In this document: positions 1 through 7,476 of the stretch, in pieces
Position numbering within the stretch: the first letter of the stretch is position 1
Layout: every line of letters starts with the position of its first letter
Assembly: GCA_027943245.1 (NCBI GenBank)
Contig: JANDJZ010001142.1
Location: forward strand, 1 to 13,050
Direction: 5' to 3'
Origin: Acanthamoeba sp. SK_2022b
Lineage: Eukaryota > Discosea > Longamoebia > Acanthamoebidae
Length of the DNA stretch: 13,050 nt
Program-made: the position numbers and the translations under genes
Notes under the pieces: model-generated
The model's input: only the letters and a program-made list of their open reading frames with translations
Told to the model about the DNA's origin: nothing
The model's database searches: none

Positions 1-1015
1 GGCCTGCTGGATCTCGCTCAGCTGCTTGACCGACTCCTCCTGTCGGCGGGCCTGGTTGAGGAAGAGGTTGAGCTCCTTGATGGACGTCAGAAGCTTGTGG
101 ATCCGGGGCAGCTCCTCCACCTTCCTCAGCGAGTGCTTCAAGTAGTCCTATTGATCACATTGCGCACGCGCACGCACGCACGGCAACACTGAGCTCACCA
201 CCATGTGTGCTTGTGTGTATGCGCGCGTGGTGTATGTACGCTCAGCAGTAGCTCGTAGCGTGGAATGCGTTGGATTGGCTGCAGAGAGAACGCGTGTCAG
301 TCGATGGAATGACAAGAACGAGATGATGCAGTTGAAGCGTACGAGGATGAGGAGGGAGTCGAGGTCGAGGATGACGCTGGACCCCGACTCCTTGTTCAGC
401 CGCTCCTCACATTCCTGAAATAGTTTGACCCAGAGCGTGAGAAGAGCGGTCCCGCTTCAGGAATTCCACACAGCTGCGTGTAGTGAACCTTGAGGAGCGA
501 GACAAAGGCCGCGTTGGACTGCAGCTTGGCCAGGTTGGTGCTGACCTGAGCGTAGGCGTTGAAGTAGGCCGTGTAGATCTGCTCCCAACGACCACGTAGT
601 GTAAGCAACGATGACGCTCCCAACGACCACGTAGTGTAAGCAACGATGACGATGGCAACGATGAAGAAGATGAAGGCACCTTCATGAAGGGCACGAAGGA
701 GAGGAACGACTCGGTGAACGAGTTGTCGACCTCCTGCAGCTCCGATAGGAAGGTCTGGTGCAGCGTCAGCAGCGTCGACAGCTCCCTGCGCGCCGCCCAT
801 GGCACACACGTGTCCAGCGTGAGACTCCACGCCCGATGTCGCGAGCTCTCGCCCCCTCTACCCCTCCCCTACATACGCATAGAAGGATAGAAGAGGGATT
901 GGGGGGGGGGCACGGTACCGAATATTCAGAACCGCGCCCCTGACCACTTGCGCTTCCCTCGCCGCGTGCAGCACCTGCCACCGCACACGCAACGCAACCC
1001 ACGGGAAAAGGTGTT

Positions 1016-1047
<32 letters not shown>

Positions 1048-2557
1048 GAAGGGTGGCTGGAGTTAGGGAGATGGGGGCGTACGGCGTCGAGAATCTGCAG
1101 GTTGTGAATGTAGTTGATCTCGGTTTCGATGAGCTCGTTCCGCACTCTCGCCCTGTGCTTTTCTTCCACATCGTCCTTCTCCTTCTCCTCCTCCTCCACT
1201 TTACTTTCATTCTCCACGTCCACGTCCACATCAAAATTCACCTCCTTCTCCTCCTCCTTCTCCTCCTTCTCCTCCTCCGCCTCCTCTCTCTTCACGTTTT
1301 CTCCCTCCCTCGCCGCGCTCTCATCGACGACTCGCTGTGGCTTGTGGTCGGTCATGGCGACCTGGGCAGGCTCTTGTCGAACGGCGGCCTGCTGCTGCTG
1401 CTGCGGCTGCGGCGGCGGCTGCTGTTGTCGCTTTTCGGCGGACCGACGCAGCTGATCGCGCTCGCGCTCGCGCTCGACCATGAGGGCCATCTTCTGTCGC
1501 TCCTTCTGGGCGAAGAGGGCCATGTTGGTGATGCTCACCTGCCGCTGGAAGTTAAGGAACACCTCGGACCTCTTCTTCTTGGCCTCCTCGCTGTCCTCGA
1601 CCGCCTCTCCCCCACCGCCCTCCCCACACTCTCCGCTTTCGCCTTCGCTTTCCTTCTTGTCACCGCTTTCGCCTTCGCTTTCGTTCTTTTTGTGCGGGGG
1701 TTTGGCCGACGTCCATCTGTCGACGCCGGCGACCGACGCAGTCGCCGTCGGCGCGCCCTCCTTCTTGATCACGATGCTCTTGCTCCTCATCAGCCTCTCG
1801 GTGCGCTTGTCCGCGTCGGCACTCATGGCCGGCACGCGCAGCCGCTCTGTGCTCTCGCTCAGCTCGGTGCCTCCTGCGCCCAGATCGTCAGTGCTGGCGG
1901 CCACCGCGCCGCCGGCGCCGGCACTCTCCGGCGTCGATCCAGCCGGAGGCGACGATGAGTCGTGCGCGAGAGGCTTGTCGGCTTCCTTCTGCTGCTTGTG
2001 TTCGGTCTTGTCCCTGACGTCGGTGCTACGCCACTCGATGAGCGCATGCTTGACATTCCGTTCGCTCTTGGCCATGCGTTTGTTGGTGGCCTTGAGATCC
2101 TTGCTGACCGCCGGTTTGGCGGCCCGTGTGGACGCCTTGCAGCCCTTCTTGCTGGCGGTCGCCACCGCGGCCTCGTTGAGTTCTACCTCCTTGTTGAACA
2201 TCTGGTTGATGATCTTGTTCTTGTCCTTGATGATCGCGATCAGCCGCTGGTTCTCCTCCTCGAGTATGGCGATCCTCTCTCGCAGCGTAGCCACGCTCTC
2301 TTCGTCTTCCTCTTTCGCGCCCTCCCCACTCTCCTGCAATAAAGAATGAAATACATGTAATTGTAAAAACGAAAGCGACAAAGAGCGAAAGCGACAGCGC
2401 GAGCTGGGACCTTGGCGGCTTTGGATATGGCCAGAATTGCTTTCTGTACACAGTTGTTACATAACAGTGAGATAAGGAGAGGCAGAAGAAGAAGAGCCTG
2501 ATACCTTGAGGTGGACCAAAGACAGGTGAGGTGCAAGGTTGGACTGGAACAAGACAT
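1..2557 (-). CDS. RhoGEF (Dbl-homology) protein, partial, runs off left edge
   Basis: Guanine nucleotide exchange factor for Rho/Rac-type GTPases, recognised by its DH domain. Phase-consistent exons read in this order: 2557..2411 (tentative), 2333..1083, 974..919, 785..680, 578..489, 414..343, 278..240 and 147..1, about 636 codons. The first 440 or so residues are a coiled coil (LRERIAILEEENQRL) followed by low-complexity Ser/Glu/Lys/Gln-rich sequence. The DH domain begins at RNELIETEINYIHNLQIL, continues through STLLTLHQTFLSEL and YTAYFNAYAQVSTNLAKL, and carries the hallmark PIQRIPRYELLLS, then DYLKHSLRKVEELP. The last visible exon ends after SEIQQA, the end of a DH domain, so any PH domain lies outside the window. 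The 5' end is uncertain: the 2557 ATG exon reads open and in phase to 2411, but it holds an odd Leu-rich stretch, and its donor (GTCCCA) is weak. Domain call is firm; partner GTPase unknown. Confidence 0.88.
240..278 (-). other. 39-nt microexon encoding the DH-domain PIQR motif
   Basis: This exon of exactly 13 codons encodes PIQRIPRYELLLS, the most conserved element of the Dbl-homology fold. It is bounded by a cag acceptor preceded by a pyrimidine tract (ctctctgcag) and a gtacat donor, both in phase 0. Skipping it would keep frame but delete the core of the DH domain. Confidence 0.85.
582..651. repeat. Exact 35-bp tandem duplication inside a RhoGEF intron
   Basis: Two identical 35-bp copies lie head to tail (582-616 and 617-651). 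They sit in the 101-nt intron 579-679 of the RhoGEF gene, next to the acceptor. Identity between copies implies a recent slippage or duplication. Each copy carries a CTTAC on the minus strand that could serve as a branch site. Confidence 0.9.
901..1052. repeat. Simple-sequence tracts in RhoGEF introns: poly(G), (GT)n, (GA)n
   Basis: A run of at least ten G lies at 901-910, in the intron between exons 919-974 and 680-785. An alternating GT run followed by GA repeats (about 1014-1047) lies in the next intron upstream in the gene, 975-1082. On the coding strand these read as C-rich, CT and CA tracts typical of intron pyrimidine tracts. No coding role is seen. Confidence 0.8.
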
Positions 2558-2935
2558 CCTCGCTTCCCTTTTCCCTCACCTCATACCACAAAAACGGTCA
2601 GTATATTTGAAAATGAATATAAAACAAATTGCCCACTATCGGGTCCGGTACCAGTATCTGCAGAGGAGCGCAAACCGCAGCGGCGGCCATTTGGGTACTC
2701 TTCTCCTTCGTCCACTCGGGCTCCGGAGAGTAGGGGATATGCAAGGGCTCTTTCCAAGTCTTCTCTTTTCACGCTCTTCGCTTTAGTGTACGCGTTACCA
2801 AGAAGATATTACTACCTAAATATCAATTTCATTTAATTACTTCGCCATTTTCTCTTCACGACATTTTTTTCCCTTTTTGTGTCGTCATCAAGAACCCAGG
2901 TTAGTCTGATTGTGTCTCGGGCAGAGCCACGCAGC
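2558..2935. promoter_or_regulatory. 378-bp divergent intergenic region between RhoGEF and the RS-rich gene
   Basis: The two starts point away from each other, so this gap must hold both upstream regions. It includes an AT-rich patch around 2600-2630, a GGCGGCCATTT block near 2684, and a T-rich stretch before the 2936 ATG. Short open frames here have no codon structure or recognisable product. No specific factor site can be assigned; the promoter role is inferred from geometry only. Confidence 0.4.
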
Positions 2936-4099
2936 ATGTCGTCCGACGATGATCGTCATGCTAGCCGCGCTGAGCGTGACAGTAAGTAGCGACCAATCTT
3001 TTTTCGCATTAATGTGAACGCTTGATCAGAAGAGCGGGGGCTAATGGATGCTCTTTTTCCCCTCTTGATCTCTTCATCGACCTGCCGGTCGATGGATTTT
3101 ATATGCGAATGCACGAACCCTTCGCTCAAATGCTGACGTGATCCGCTACTCGTGTCGATGATTGACAACTCAAAATCAACTCTCGAAGAAGAGTCTGTGA
3201 GAAGACGTAGCTGCGACAGAAGCCGCAGCCGTAGCCGCGATCGTAATCGCAGTCGAAGCCGCAGCCGTGATCGTGATAATCGCCGGCACGACAAGGATGA
3301 CCGGCGTAGCAGAGAGGTAGACGAGAAGCGCTCCTCCCGTTCATCCGAACCCAAGAAGAGACGGAGGGGTGACTCGCCTTCCGGTAGCAGCGACGAGTAC
3401 GTCTTCTTGTACTCGCGCCTTACCTGCGTTGCTTAACCTTCTGAGCCTTTACATCAGTTCGGACTCGAGCGCCAACGAAAGAAGGCGCAGGAGGAGGGAC
3501 AAGAAGGAGAGGTCCAGGTCCTCGTCGAGCAGAAAGGACAAGAAGGAGAAGCAGGATAAGAAAGAGAAGAAGGAGAGGAAGGACAAGGACCGCAAGCGCC
3601 GGCACAAGAAGCGACGACACTCTTCGTCTGATTCCGATTCGGACTCGTACTCGTCTTCCTCATCGAGCGAGGAGAGAAGGAGGCGCAGGAAGAGACGAGA
3701 GGTATTGTTCTTATCTTCTACTTCCTCTACTTGGCTGTTAAATATTTATTTATTTATTTATTTTTGACGTGTTGTTGTCTGTCTCCAGAAGAGGAAGAAG
3801 TCCAAGGGCCCAACGCAGCTCTCCAAGTTCTTCAACAAGGGCTCCGGCAGCAGCAGCAGCGACAGTTCTGACTCTGGCAAGGGTTCGTCCTCACCTTCCC
3901 CCGCAGCTCTTCTTTGGCGGTGGTAGCTCGCGCTCACAAGCACACGCCGCTCTGGCACTTGGTGACACCGCGTGCAGGGCCTCGCTCGGCGATCTCGGGC
4001 AAGAGGATCAAGCTGAAGCTCAACCGCAACAAGGAGGAGAAGGAGATGGACAAGAAGAGGAAGGAGGTCCTCGAATTCTACAACCAGATGTACACATGA
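2936..4099 (+). CDS. RS/K-rich nuclear protein, function unknown
   Basis: Likely nuclear, probably linked to pre-mRNA processing because of its RS repeats, but I do not recognise an ortholog. Exons: 2936..2981, 3189..3396, 3458..3701, 3789..3882, 3978..4099, giving 237 residues. The N-terminus is short and acidic (MSSDDDRHASRAERD), then come RS/RD dipeptides (SRSRSRDRNRSRSRSRDRD), a Lys/Glu/Asp-rich middle, a Ser/Asp tract, and a Lys-rich C-terminus ending KRIKLKLNRNKEEKEMDKK and EVLEFYNQMYT. That final helix-like module is not low complexity and is the best handle for a family search. The first junction is the weak point: only an acceptor after ctctcgaag (exon from 3189) keeps phase with the strong GTAAGT donor at 2982, and it lacks a good pyrimidine tract. 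The other junctions are clean. There is no RRM or zinc finger, so it is not a classical SR splicing factor. Confidence 0.72.
3738..3764. repeat. (TTTA)n tract in intron 3 of the RS-rich gene
   Basis: A run of TTTA repeats ending in poly(T) lies in the intron 3702-3788, upstream of the ctgtctccag acceptor. The same tetranucleotide occurs in an intron of the RNA ligase gene in this window. Confidence 0.85.
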
Positions 4100-4465
4100 T
4101 CTTTCCCTCCCCGTCCTCCGTGCTCGGCACGCTTCTCTCTCTCTCTCTTCTTTCTCCCCCTCTCCCCCTCTCCCTCTATGTGCTCTCGCTACCTGCCTCT
4201 CCTCTCCGCGCATGTCCCAATCTTCAAGCAGGTATCGTTCCTCAAATACAGCAGCAGCACCTGTCGCTACCATCGCCGCGGTGGTGCACGTTTTCTCCTC
4301 CTCCTTTGTCTTGGTGGGGGTAGGCGTGATACAAACGAATGACGAACGATGGCACTGGCCTCACCTCCGGGCAATGGAAGGAGTAAGGCTCACCAACGTC
4401 AAGTTGTATTCATTCTACTTGTCCGGCCTCCTTTGCGCACAAGCAAGGAGCTCACTTGACAAAGA
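4100..4465. other. Intergenic, CT-rich, no gene seen
   Basis: This stretch separates the RS-rich gene stop from the F-box ATG. The first 100 bases are strongly pyrimidine-rich (CTCTCTCT and CCCCTCTCCC runs near 4133-4175), plausibly 3' UTR. The rest is mixed sequence that should contain the F-box gene promoter. No TATA box or RNA gene could be identified. Confidence 0.5.
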
Positions 4466-5366
4466 ATGGAGGAGACAGGACAGCTGCCCCAGCCACTACT
4501 CGCCACAGACGGACAACGAGGAGGGCAAGGCTTCGAGGAGATGCTGCCCGACGAGGTGTTGGTTCGTGTGTTTGAGTTTCTGCCCCTGAGCGGCATCGTG
4601 GCTGCTCTGCACGTTTCGTGCCGTTGGCATGCCCTGGCGAGCGACCCTCGGTGCCGTCCTCTTCATTCGTTCAGTTCACTCACGAAGCGTTCCAGTCGAG
4701 TTGCTGACGAGGAGTAGCGCTCGCTACTCGGTGCAGGGTGTGGAGGCGGTTGTGCATCGAGCACGGCTTCCCCAAGATCAGCCGTGATCTCTTGTCCGCT
4801 TGCCGCTGGAAGCACTGGTTCATGCGAATGGTACTTGCTGCCAAGCGAAGCTTCTACGTGTGGCGGTTGAGCATCGCCAAGCCACTCACGCACTGTAGTA
4901 CACATCTCCACACGTTGACAGGCGACGCGCATCACCGTCACTACTCGCAGGCTATGTCTCGACAGAGAAGGCGCGACCACGAGAGCGGAGGCCAGACGCA
5001 GGGACTCGGCCCGCAACACAACCACCACCATTCTGGTAGAGCGAGACGCTACTCTACTCGGTATGGTAGCCACTACTTCTTCTCTTGGCCCCTTCTTGCC
5101 TGACCTGCCCTTGGCTGGATCCCTCAGGGCTGCTGAGAGCGATTGGGATGCGGCACTACACGGCACCACACAACATCACGCTATGGCGCATCAACCGCGA
5201 GATGAAGCTCGAGCTGGTGACGGATGTCACCAAGAAGCTGTGGGAAGTAGGCATCACCCAGGGCTCGGCGCTCGCGCACACCGAGCTGCCCACGCTCACC
5301 CACGCCTCCCTCTACGACGGCCTGGACATGCCGGCCGACTACCTGCTCGCCATCCGCTTCGTCTAA
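4466..5366 (+). CDS. F-box domain protein
   Basis: Probable substrate receptor of an SCF (Skp1-Cullin-F-box) ubiquitin ligase. Exons 4466..4650, 4737..5035 and 5128..5366 give 240 residues. The F-box lies at about residues 26-62: LPDEVLVRVFEFLP, then GIVAALHVSCRWHALASDP, and across the first intron VWRRLCIEHGF, the usual W-R-L end of the motif. A basic Trp-rich segment (CRWKHWFMRMVLAAKRSFYVWRL) follows, then a Gln/His/Gly-rich linker ending HNHHHSG. The 78-residue C-terminus (from LLRAIGMRHYTAPHNITLWR to YLLAIRFV) is compact and not low complexity but matches no domain I know: no WD40, LRR or Kelch repeats. The second junction works only with the GTAGAG donor at 5036 (phase 1); the nearby GTATGG donor at 5057 breaks the frame. 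The gene converges with the PMP3-type gene, 77 bases between stops. Confidence 0.85.
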
Positions 5367-5443
5367 CGGCGGGCCCATCTCCCCAAGGTGTTGCGTGTAG
5401 CGAGTGCTTGTTGTAACGCTTTTTATGGTGATCATGAAGTGTC

Positions 5444-5758
5444 TCAGAGGGCTTCGCCGTATGTGGAGCATATGATATACCACGCGTGGATGATGCCTTG
5501 CCCCACAAGAACACGACGTGTGTATATTAGGAGTAATAAATAATATTAGGAGTAATAAATAATAAGAGAGAAACAGTGAAGGTGAAGGGAGAGCGTGAGC
5601 GTACCGCCTATCCAAAGGCCGATTATGCACAGCAGTATATTCAAGAGAAAGTGGCCGCCACAGCCTCGCTTGATCAGGACGGGAAGGGGCGGAAGCAGGA
5701 TGCCCAGGATGAGTAGCAGGAGATCGCCCACCGTAAGTCGTGTTTCCGCGTCTACCAT
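5444..5758 (-). CDS. PMP3/UPF0057-family small hydrophobic membrane peptide
   Basis: Two exons (5758..5605 and 5496..5444) encode 68 residues with two membrane segments, the pattern of the yeast Pmp3 / plant RCI2 family, proteins that affect plasma-membrane potential and salt tolerance. Diagnostic sequence: LLLLILGILLPPLPVLIKRG, then CGGHFLLNILLCIIGLWIGG and, across the intron, IIHAWYII. The family signature is LPP, then a basic loop KRGCGG, then G-x-I-H-A-x-Y at the end of the second helix. The splice (GTACGC donor at 5604, AAG acceptor before 5496) is required: unspliced, the IHAWY end is lost. The C-terminal tail CSTYGEAL is longer than in many members. The start is MVDAETRLTVG; an in-frame ATG at 5824 would add 22 residues without family support. 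Divergent from ATG12, with 199 bases between starts. Confidence 0.92.
5525..5562. repeat. Exact 19-bp tandem repeat (2 copies) in the PMP3-type intron
   Basis: TATTAGGAGTAATAAATAA occurs twice without a gap (5525-5543, 5544-5562), inside the 108-nt intron of the PMP3-type gene. On the plus strand each copy has an AATAAA, so the repeat could also serve as poly(A) signals for the convergent F-box transcript. That would place the F-box 3' end antisense to the PMP3-type gene; this is inference. Confidence 0.85.
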
Positions 5759-5957
5759 GATGTGTTTTTGCAAGTATGGCGAGTCAGCGCGTGGTAAGGA
5801 AGAGATGCGCGTGAGGACAGACACCTCGTCTTACCTTTCCACAAGCTCTACACGCGCAGGATACACCAACCAACGAACTTTGGGCCAAATGTCTGGCGAA
5901 CGACCGTCTTGTGTGGCCCATTTCCTTCTTTTTCCCTATATTTTCCTTCCTACAAAC
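5759..5957. promoter_or_regulatory. 199-bp divergent promoter region, PMP3-type gene and ATG12
   Basis: Start codons point away from each other, so both upstream regions must fit here. A ccctatattttcc patch lies at about 5934-5946, close to the ATG12 start. No other recognisable element was found; the promoter role is inferred from arrangement. Confidence 0.4.
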
Positions 5958-6812
5958 ATGTTTGCTGATTTTCCATCGAGAGTCGAGGCCAACAAGACAT
6001 TGGCACAGATGGCGGATGCTTCGGCCAGTGGCGAGCAAGCCACAACTGCCCAAGCGACTGTAAGCTCCTCCACAACCAAATCGGTTGAAGGTAACACCAC
6101 GCCTTATTATTGTTTTTATTTAATTGATTCGGGTATTGCCTCACCTGTTGTCCCCCCCCCCCCGTGCCTGCATCTTTACGTCACACAGAGTACATGAAAG
6201 ATGGGAAAGGTACAACATGACTTCTGTTTTGCCTTCTTTCCTTGAAGCTTACGTGTGCTGTGTGCAGTTGTAATTATGTTCAAAGCAGTTGGTGGTGCTC
6301 CCGCGATGAAGGTAGCTGCCCGCTCTGTGTCGGTAACGTGCTTGGCCTCGTTGTTGGCTAATTCGCCACCGTGCTGGCCACCTGCTCTCTTCTCTCTCGC
6401 CGTGCCGTGTTAACACAGGTGAGCAAGTTCAAGCTTCAGGCCAAGGCCTCGTTCCAGTTCATCGTGGACTTCCTTCGCAAGCAGCTGCGATGCAAGCCTA
6501 CCGATTCCCTGGTATCCCTTTCTGCCCTCGTTCTTCATGGCCATGACTGTGCGCCGCTTACATCACGGCCGACTGACTTTGCCTTCGAACACCAAGTTTT
6601 TGTTTGTCAACGGCTCCTTCCAGCCGAACCCTGAGGAAGTGATCGCCGATCTATTTAAGGTGGAGTACTTCGCAGCGTGTCCTCCTGCTTGGCTCGCTCC
6701 TGTTGTGCACGTGCTCACCTGAATCCTCTCACCGCGTTGCGTGCAATTGCAGTGTTTTCACAACAACGGCCAGCTGGTCATCAACTACTGCACGACTGCC
6801 GCATGGGGCTAA
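5958..6812 (+). CDS. ATG12: Autophagy ubiquitin-like protein ATG12
   Basis: Ubiquitin-like modifier that ATG7 and ATG10 conjugate to ATG5; the ATG12-ATG5 conjugate with ATG16 promotes ATG8 lipidation on forming autophagosomes. Six exons (5958..6090, 6189..6209, 6268..6311, 6419..6511, 6597..6659, 6753..6812) join in phase to give 137 residues. The first 44 or so are a disordered Ala/Ser/Thr-rich leader. The conserved fold follows: KVVIMFKAVGGAPAMK, VSKFKLQAKASFQFIVDFLR, SLFLFVNGSFQPNPEEVIADL, then GQLVINYCTTAAWG and stop. The terminal Trp-Gly is the ATG12 signature; glycine is already exposed, so no protease step is needed, unlike ATG8. Exon 2 is a 21-nt microexon. A GTAAGC inside exon 1 (near 6059) could act as an alternative donor but is not needed. 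Intron 1 contains a poly(C) run near 6152. Confidence 0.95.
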
Positions 6813-7084
6813 CAGCGACTCTCGACACGATGATGAGGTTGGATGAGGCGGTGTATGGATGGAGTGCTCGTGCGGTTGCGCAATGAATAGCATTGTGACA
6901 CACGTCGTGCGTGCAGCTGTTTATCTCTCACTATGTGAGTGTGTCATCGTCAGGCACATCACTACATTTAATTGCAGGTAACGATCTTCTGTGTGGTCAA
7001 GCGTTTGTTGATTGGTTTGAGAGGAGGGGTTGGACCGTTTGAAGAACTTCACGGATGATGTGCCATGTGAAGCCGATCGCTGCT
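6813..7084. other. Intergenic between ATG12 and U2 snRNA, no gene seen
   Basis: This 272-bp gap receives the ATG12 3' UTR from the left and the 3' flank of U2 from the right. No open frame with recognisable content, tRNA-like A/B boxes or repeats were seen. Confidence 0.5.
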
Positions 7085-7250
7085 ATCCCTGGACCGCCCC
7101 ACAGCTCAGCTGGGGACGTGATGGTGCCAGGGCGCCCACAAGAAATAAGTCTAATCTTGAGTTGTTAGGCACATGCGGCCTCACTACCAGAGATTAAGCT
7201 GATAAGAACAGATACTTCGATTGATCTTAGCCTTGAAGGCCGAGAAGAAT
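7085..7250 (-). ncRNA. U2 spliceosomal snRNA (variant branch-recognition sequence)
   Basis: Read on the minus strand, the RNA starts about AUUCUUCUCGGCC and contains the near-universal U2 blocks GGCUAAGAUCAA and AGUAUCUGUUCUUAUCAG. Stem I forms GCC/GGC. Stem IIa forms UAUCAG with CUGGUA. A stem IIb-like hairpin follows (GUGAGGC with GCCUAAC, one mismatch). AUUUCUUG is a plausible Sm site, and the 3' end is a long hairpin closed by CCCUGG/CCAGGG with an inner CCCCA/UGGGG stem. Together these make a complete U2 layout of about 166 nt; the 3' boundary is estimated from the final hairpin. The branch-recognition hexamer reads GAAGUA where U2 normally has GUAGUA. U2 pairs with intron branch sites in the spliceosome. 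It could be the working gene, a variant copy, or a recent pseudogene; paired stems favour an RNA that is, or recently was, functional. Confidence 0.88.
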
Positions 7251-7270
7251 GCCTCCCCTGCTTCGTGGTC

Positions 7271-7286
7271 TGTCCTTTTTGTACCC
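7271..7286 (-). promoter_or_regulatory. Possible TATA-like element of U2
   Basis: On the minus strand GGGTACAAAAAGGACA lies 21-36 bases upstream of the inferred U2 5' end, with TACAAAAA at a TATA-box distance. This is one weak match, and the true snRNA promoter elements of this organism are unknown to me. Confidence 0.25.
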
Positions 7287-7350
7287 TTCGTCTTGCGTGC
7301 GGCATGCGGAGAGGAAAAGGTGCTGCCTTTGCTGTCGTAATCCCAGAAAT

Positions 7351-7354
7351 ATAA
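7351..7354. repeat. Left target-site duplication ATAA
   Basis: ATAA directly abuts the CCC of the left terminal inverted repeat and matches ATAA immediately outside the right one. The next base outward on the left (T at 7350) does not extend the repeat, fixing it at 4 bp, the piggyBac length. Confidence 0.85.
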
Positions 7355-7377
7355 CCCTTTGATTTTCGCTAATAAAT
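7355..7377 (+). repeat. Left terminal inverted repeat of the piggyBac-like element
   Basis: CCCTTTGATTTTCG is perfectly matched in inverse orientation at the right end. The following CTAATAAAT matches TTATAAAT with one substitution and one gap. Confidence 0.9.
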
Positions 7378-7414
7378 GGGTTTGTTCTGGTGGACGGCCA
7401 TTTCGAAAACGTTT

Positions 7415-7437
7415 CGCAAACATTTAATTTGTTTGCG
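7415..7437. repeat. Perfect inverted repeat in the left subterminal region
   Basis: CGCAAACA and TGTTTGCG are exact complements separated by 7 AT-rich bases (TTTAATT). A second small palindrome, AAGAGG-cct-CCTCTT, lies at 7447-7461 just before the transposase ATG. They could be transposase-binding or promoter sites; no direct evidence. Confidence 0.7.
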
Positions 7438-7476
7438 TCAGTTAAGAAGAGGCCTCCTCTTTACTGAAGCTCCACA

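Noticed and set aside
1053..2349. Long plus-strand open frames of about 300 and 289 codons opposite the RhoGEF
   Set aside because: They are antisense shadows of the Glu/Lys/Ser-rich exon 1083-2333: Leu- and Ser-rich, no domain, and the minus strand has a phase-consistent DH protein.
2505..2557. A separate first RhoGEF exon ending at the GTATCA donor at 2504
   Set aside because: Joining it to the tacag acceptor near 2443 breaks the frame into the coiled-coil exon; the unspliced reading through 2411 stays in phase, so that was kept as tentative.
2511..2836. Plus-strand open frames in the divergent intergenic region
   Set aside because: Two overlapping frames of under 105 codons with no domain, and composition like a UTR or promoter.
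5036..5060. Alternative F-box donor GTATGG at 5057
   Set aside because: It leaves phase 2, which does not fit the acceptor at 5127; the GTAGAG donor at 5036 keeps the frame to the final exon.
7085..7250. A branch-site consensus of CUUAC matching the variant U2 hexamer
   Set aside because: CTTAC does occur near acceptors (ATG12 intron 2, RhoGEF intron 579-679), but CTGAC and CTCAC are at least as common in the introns here. The window does not support co-variation.
7184..7423. Minus-strand 79-codon open frame spanning the left transposon end and U2
   Set aside because: It crosses the transposon boundary and reads through the U2 RNA sequence, so it cannot be an ancestral gene.
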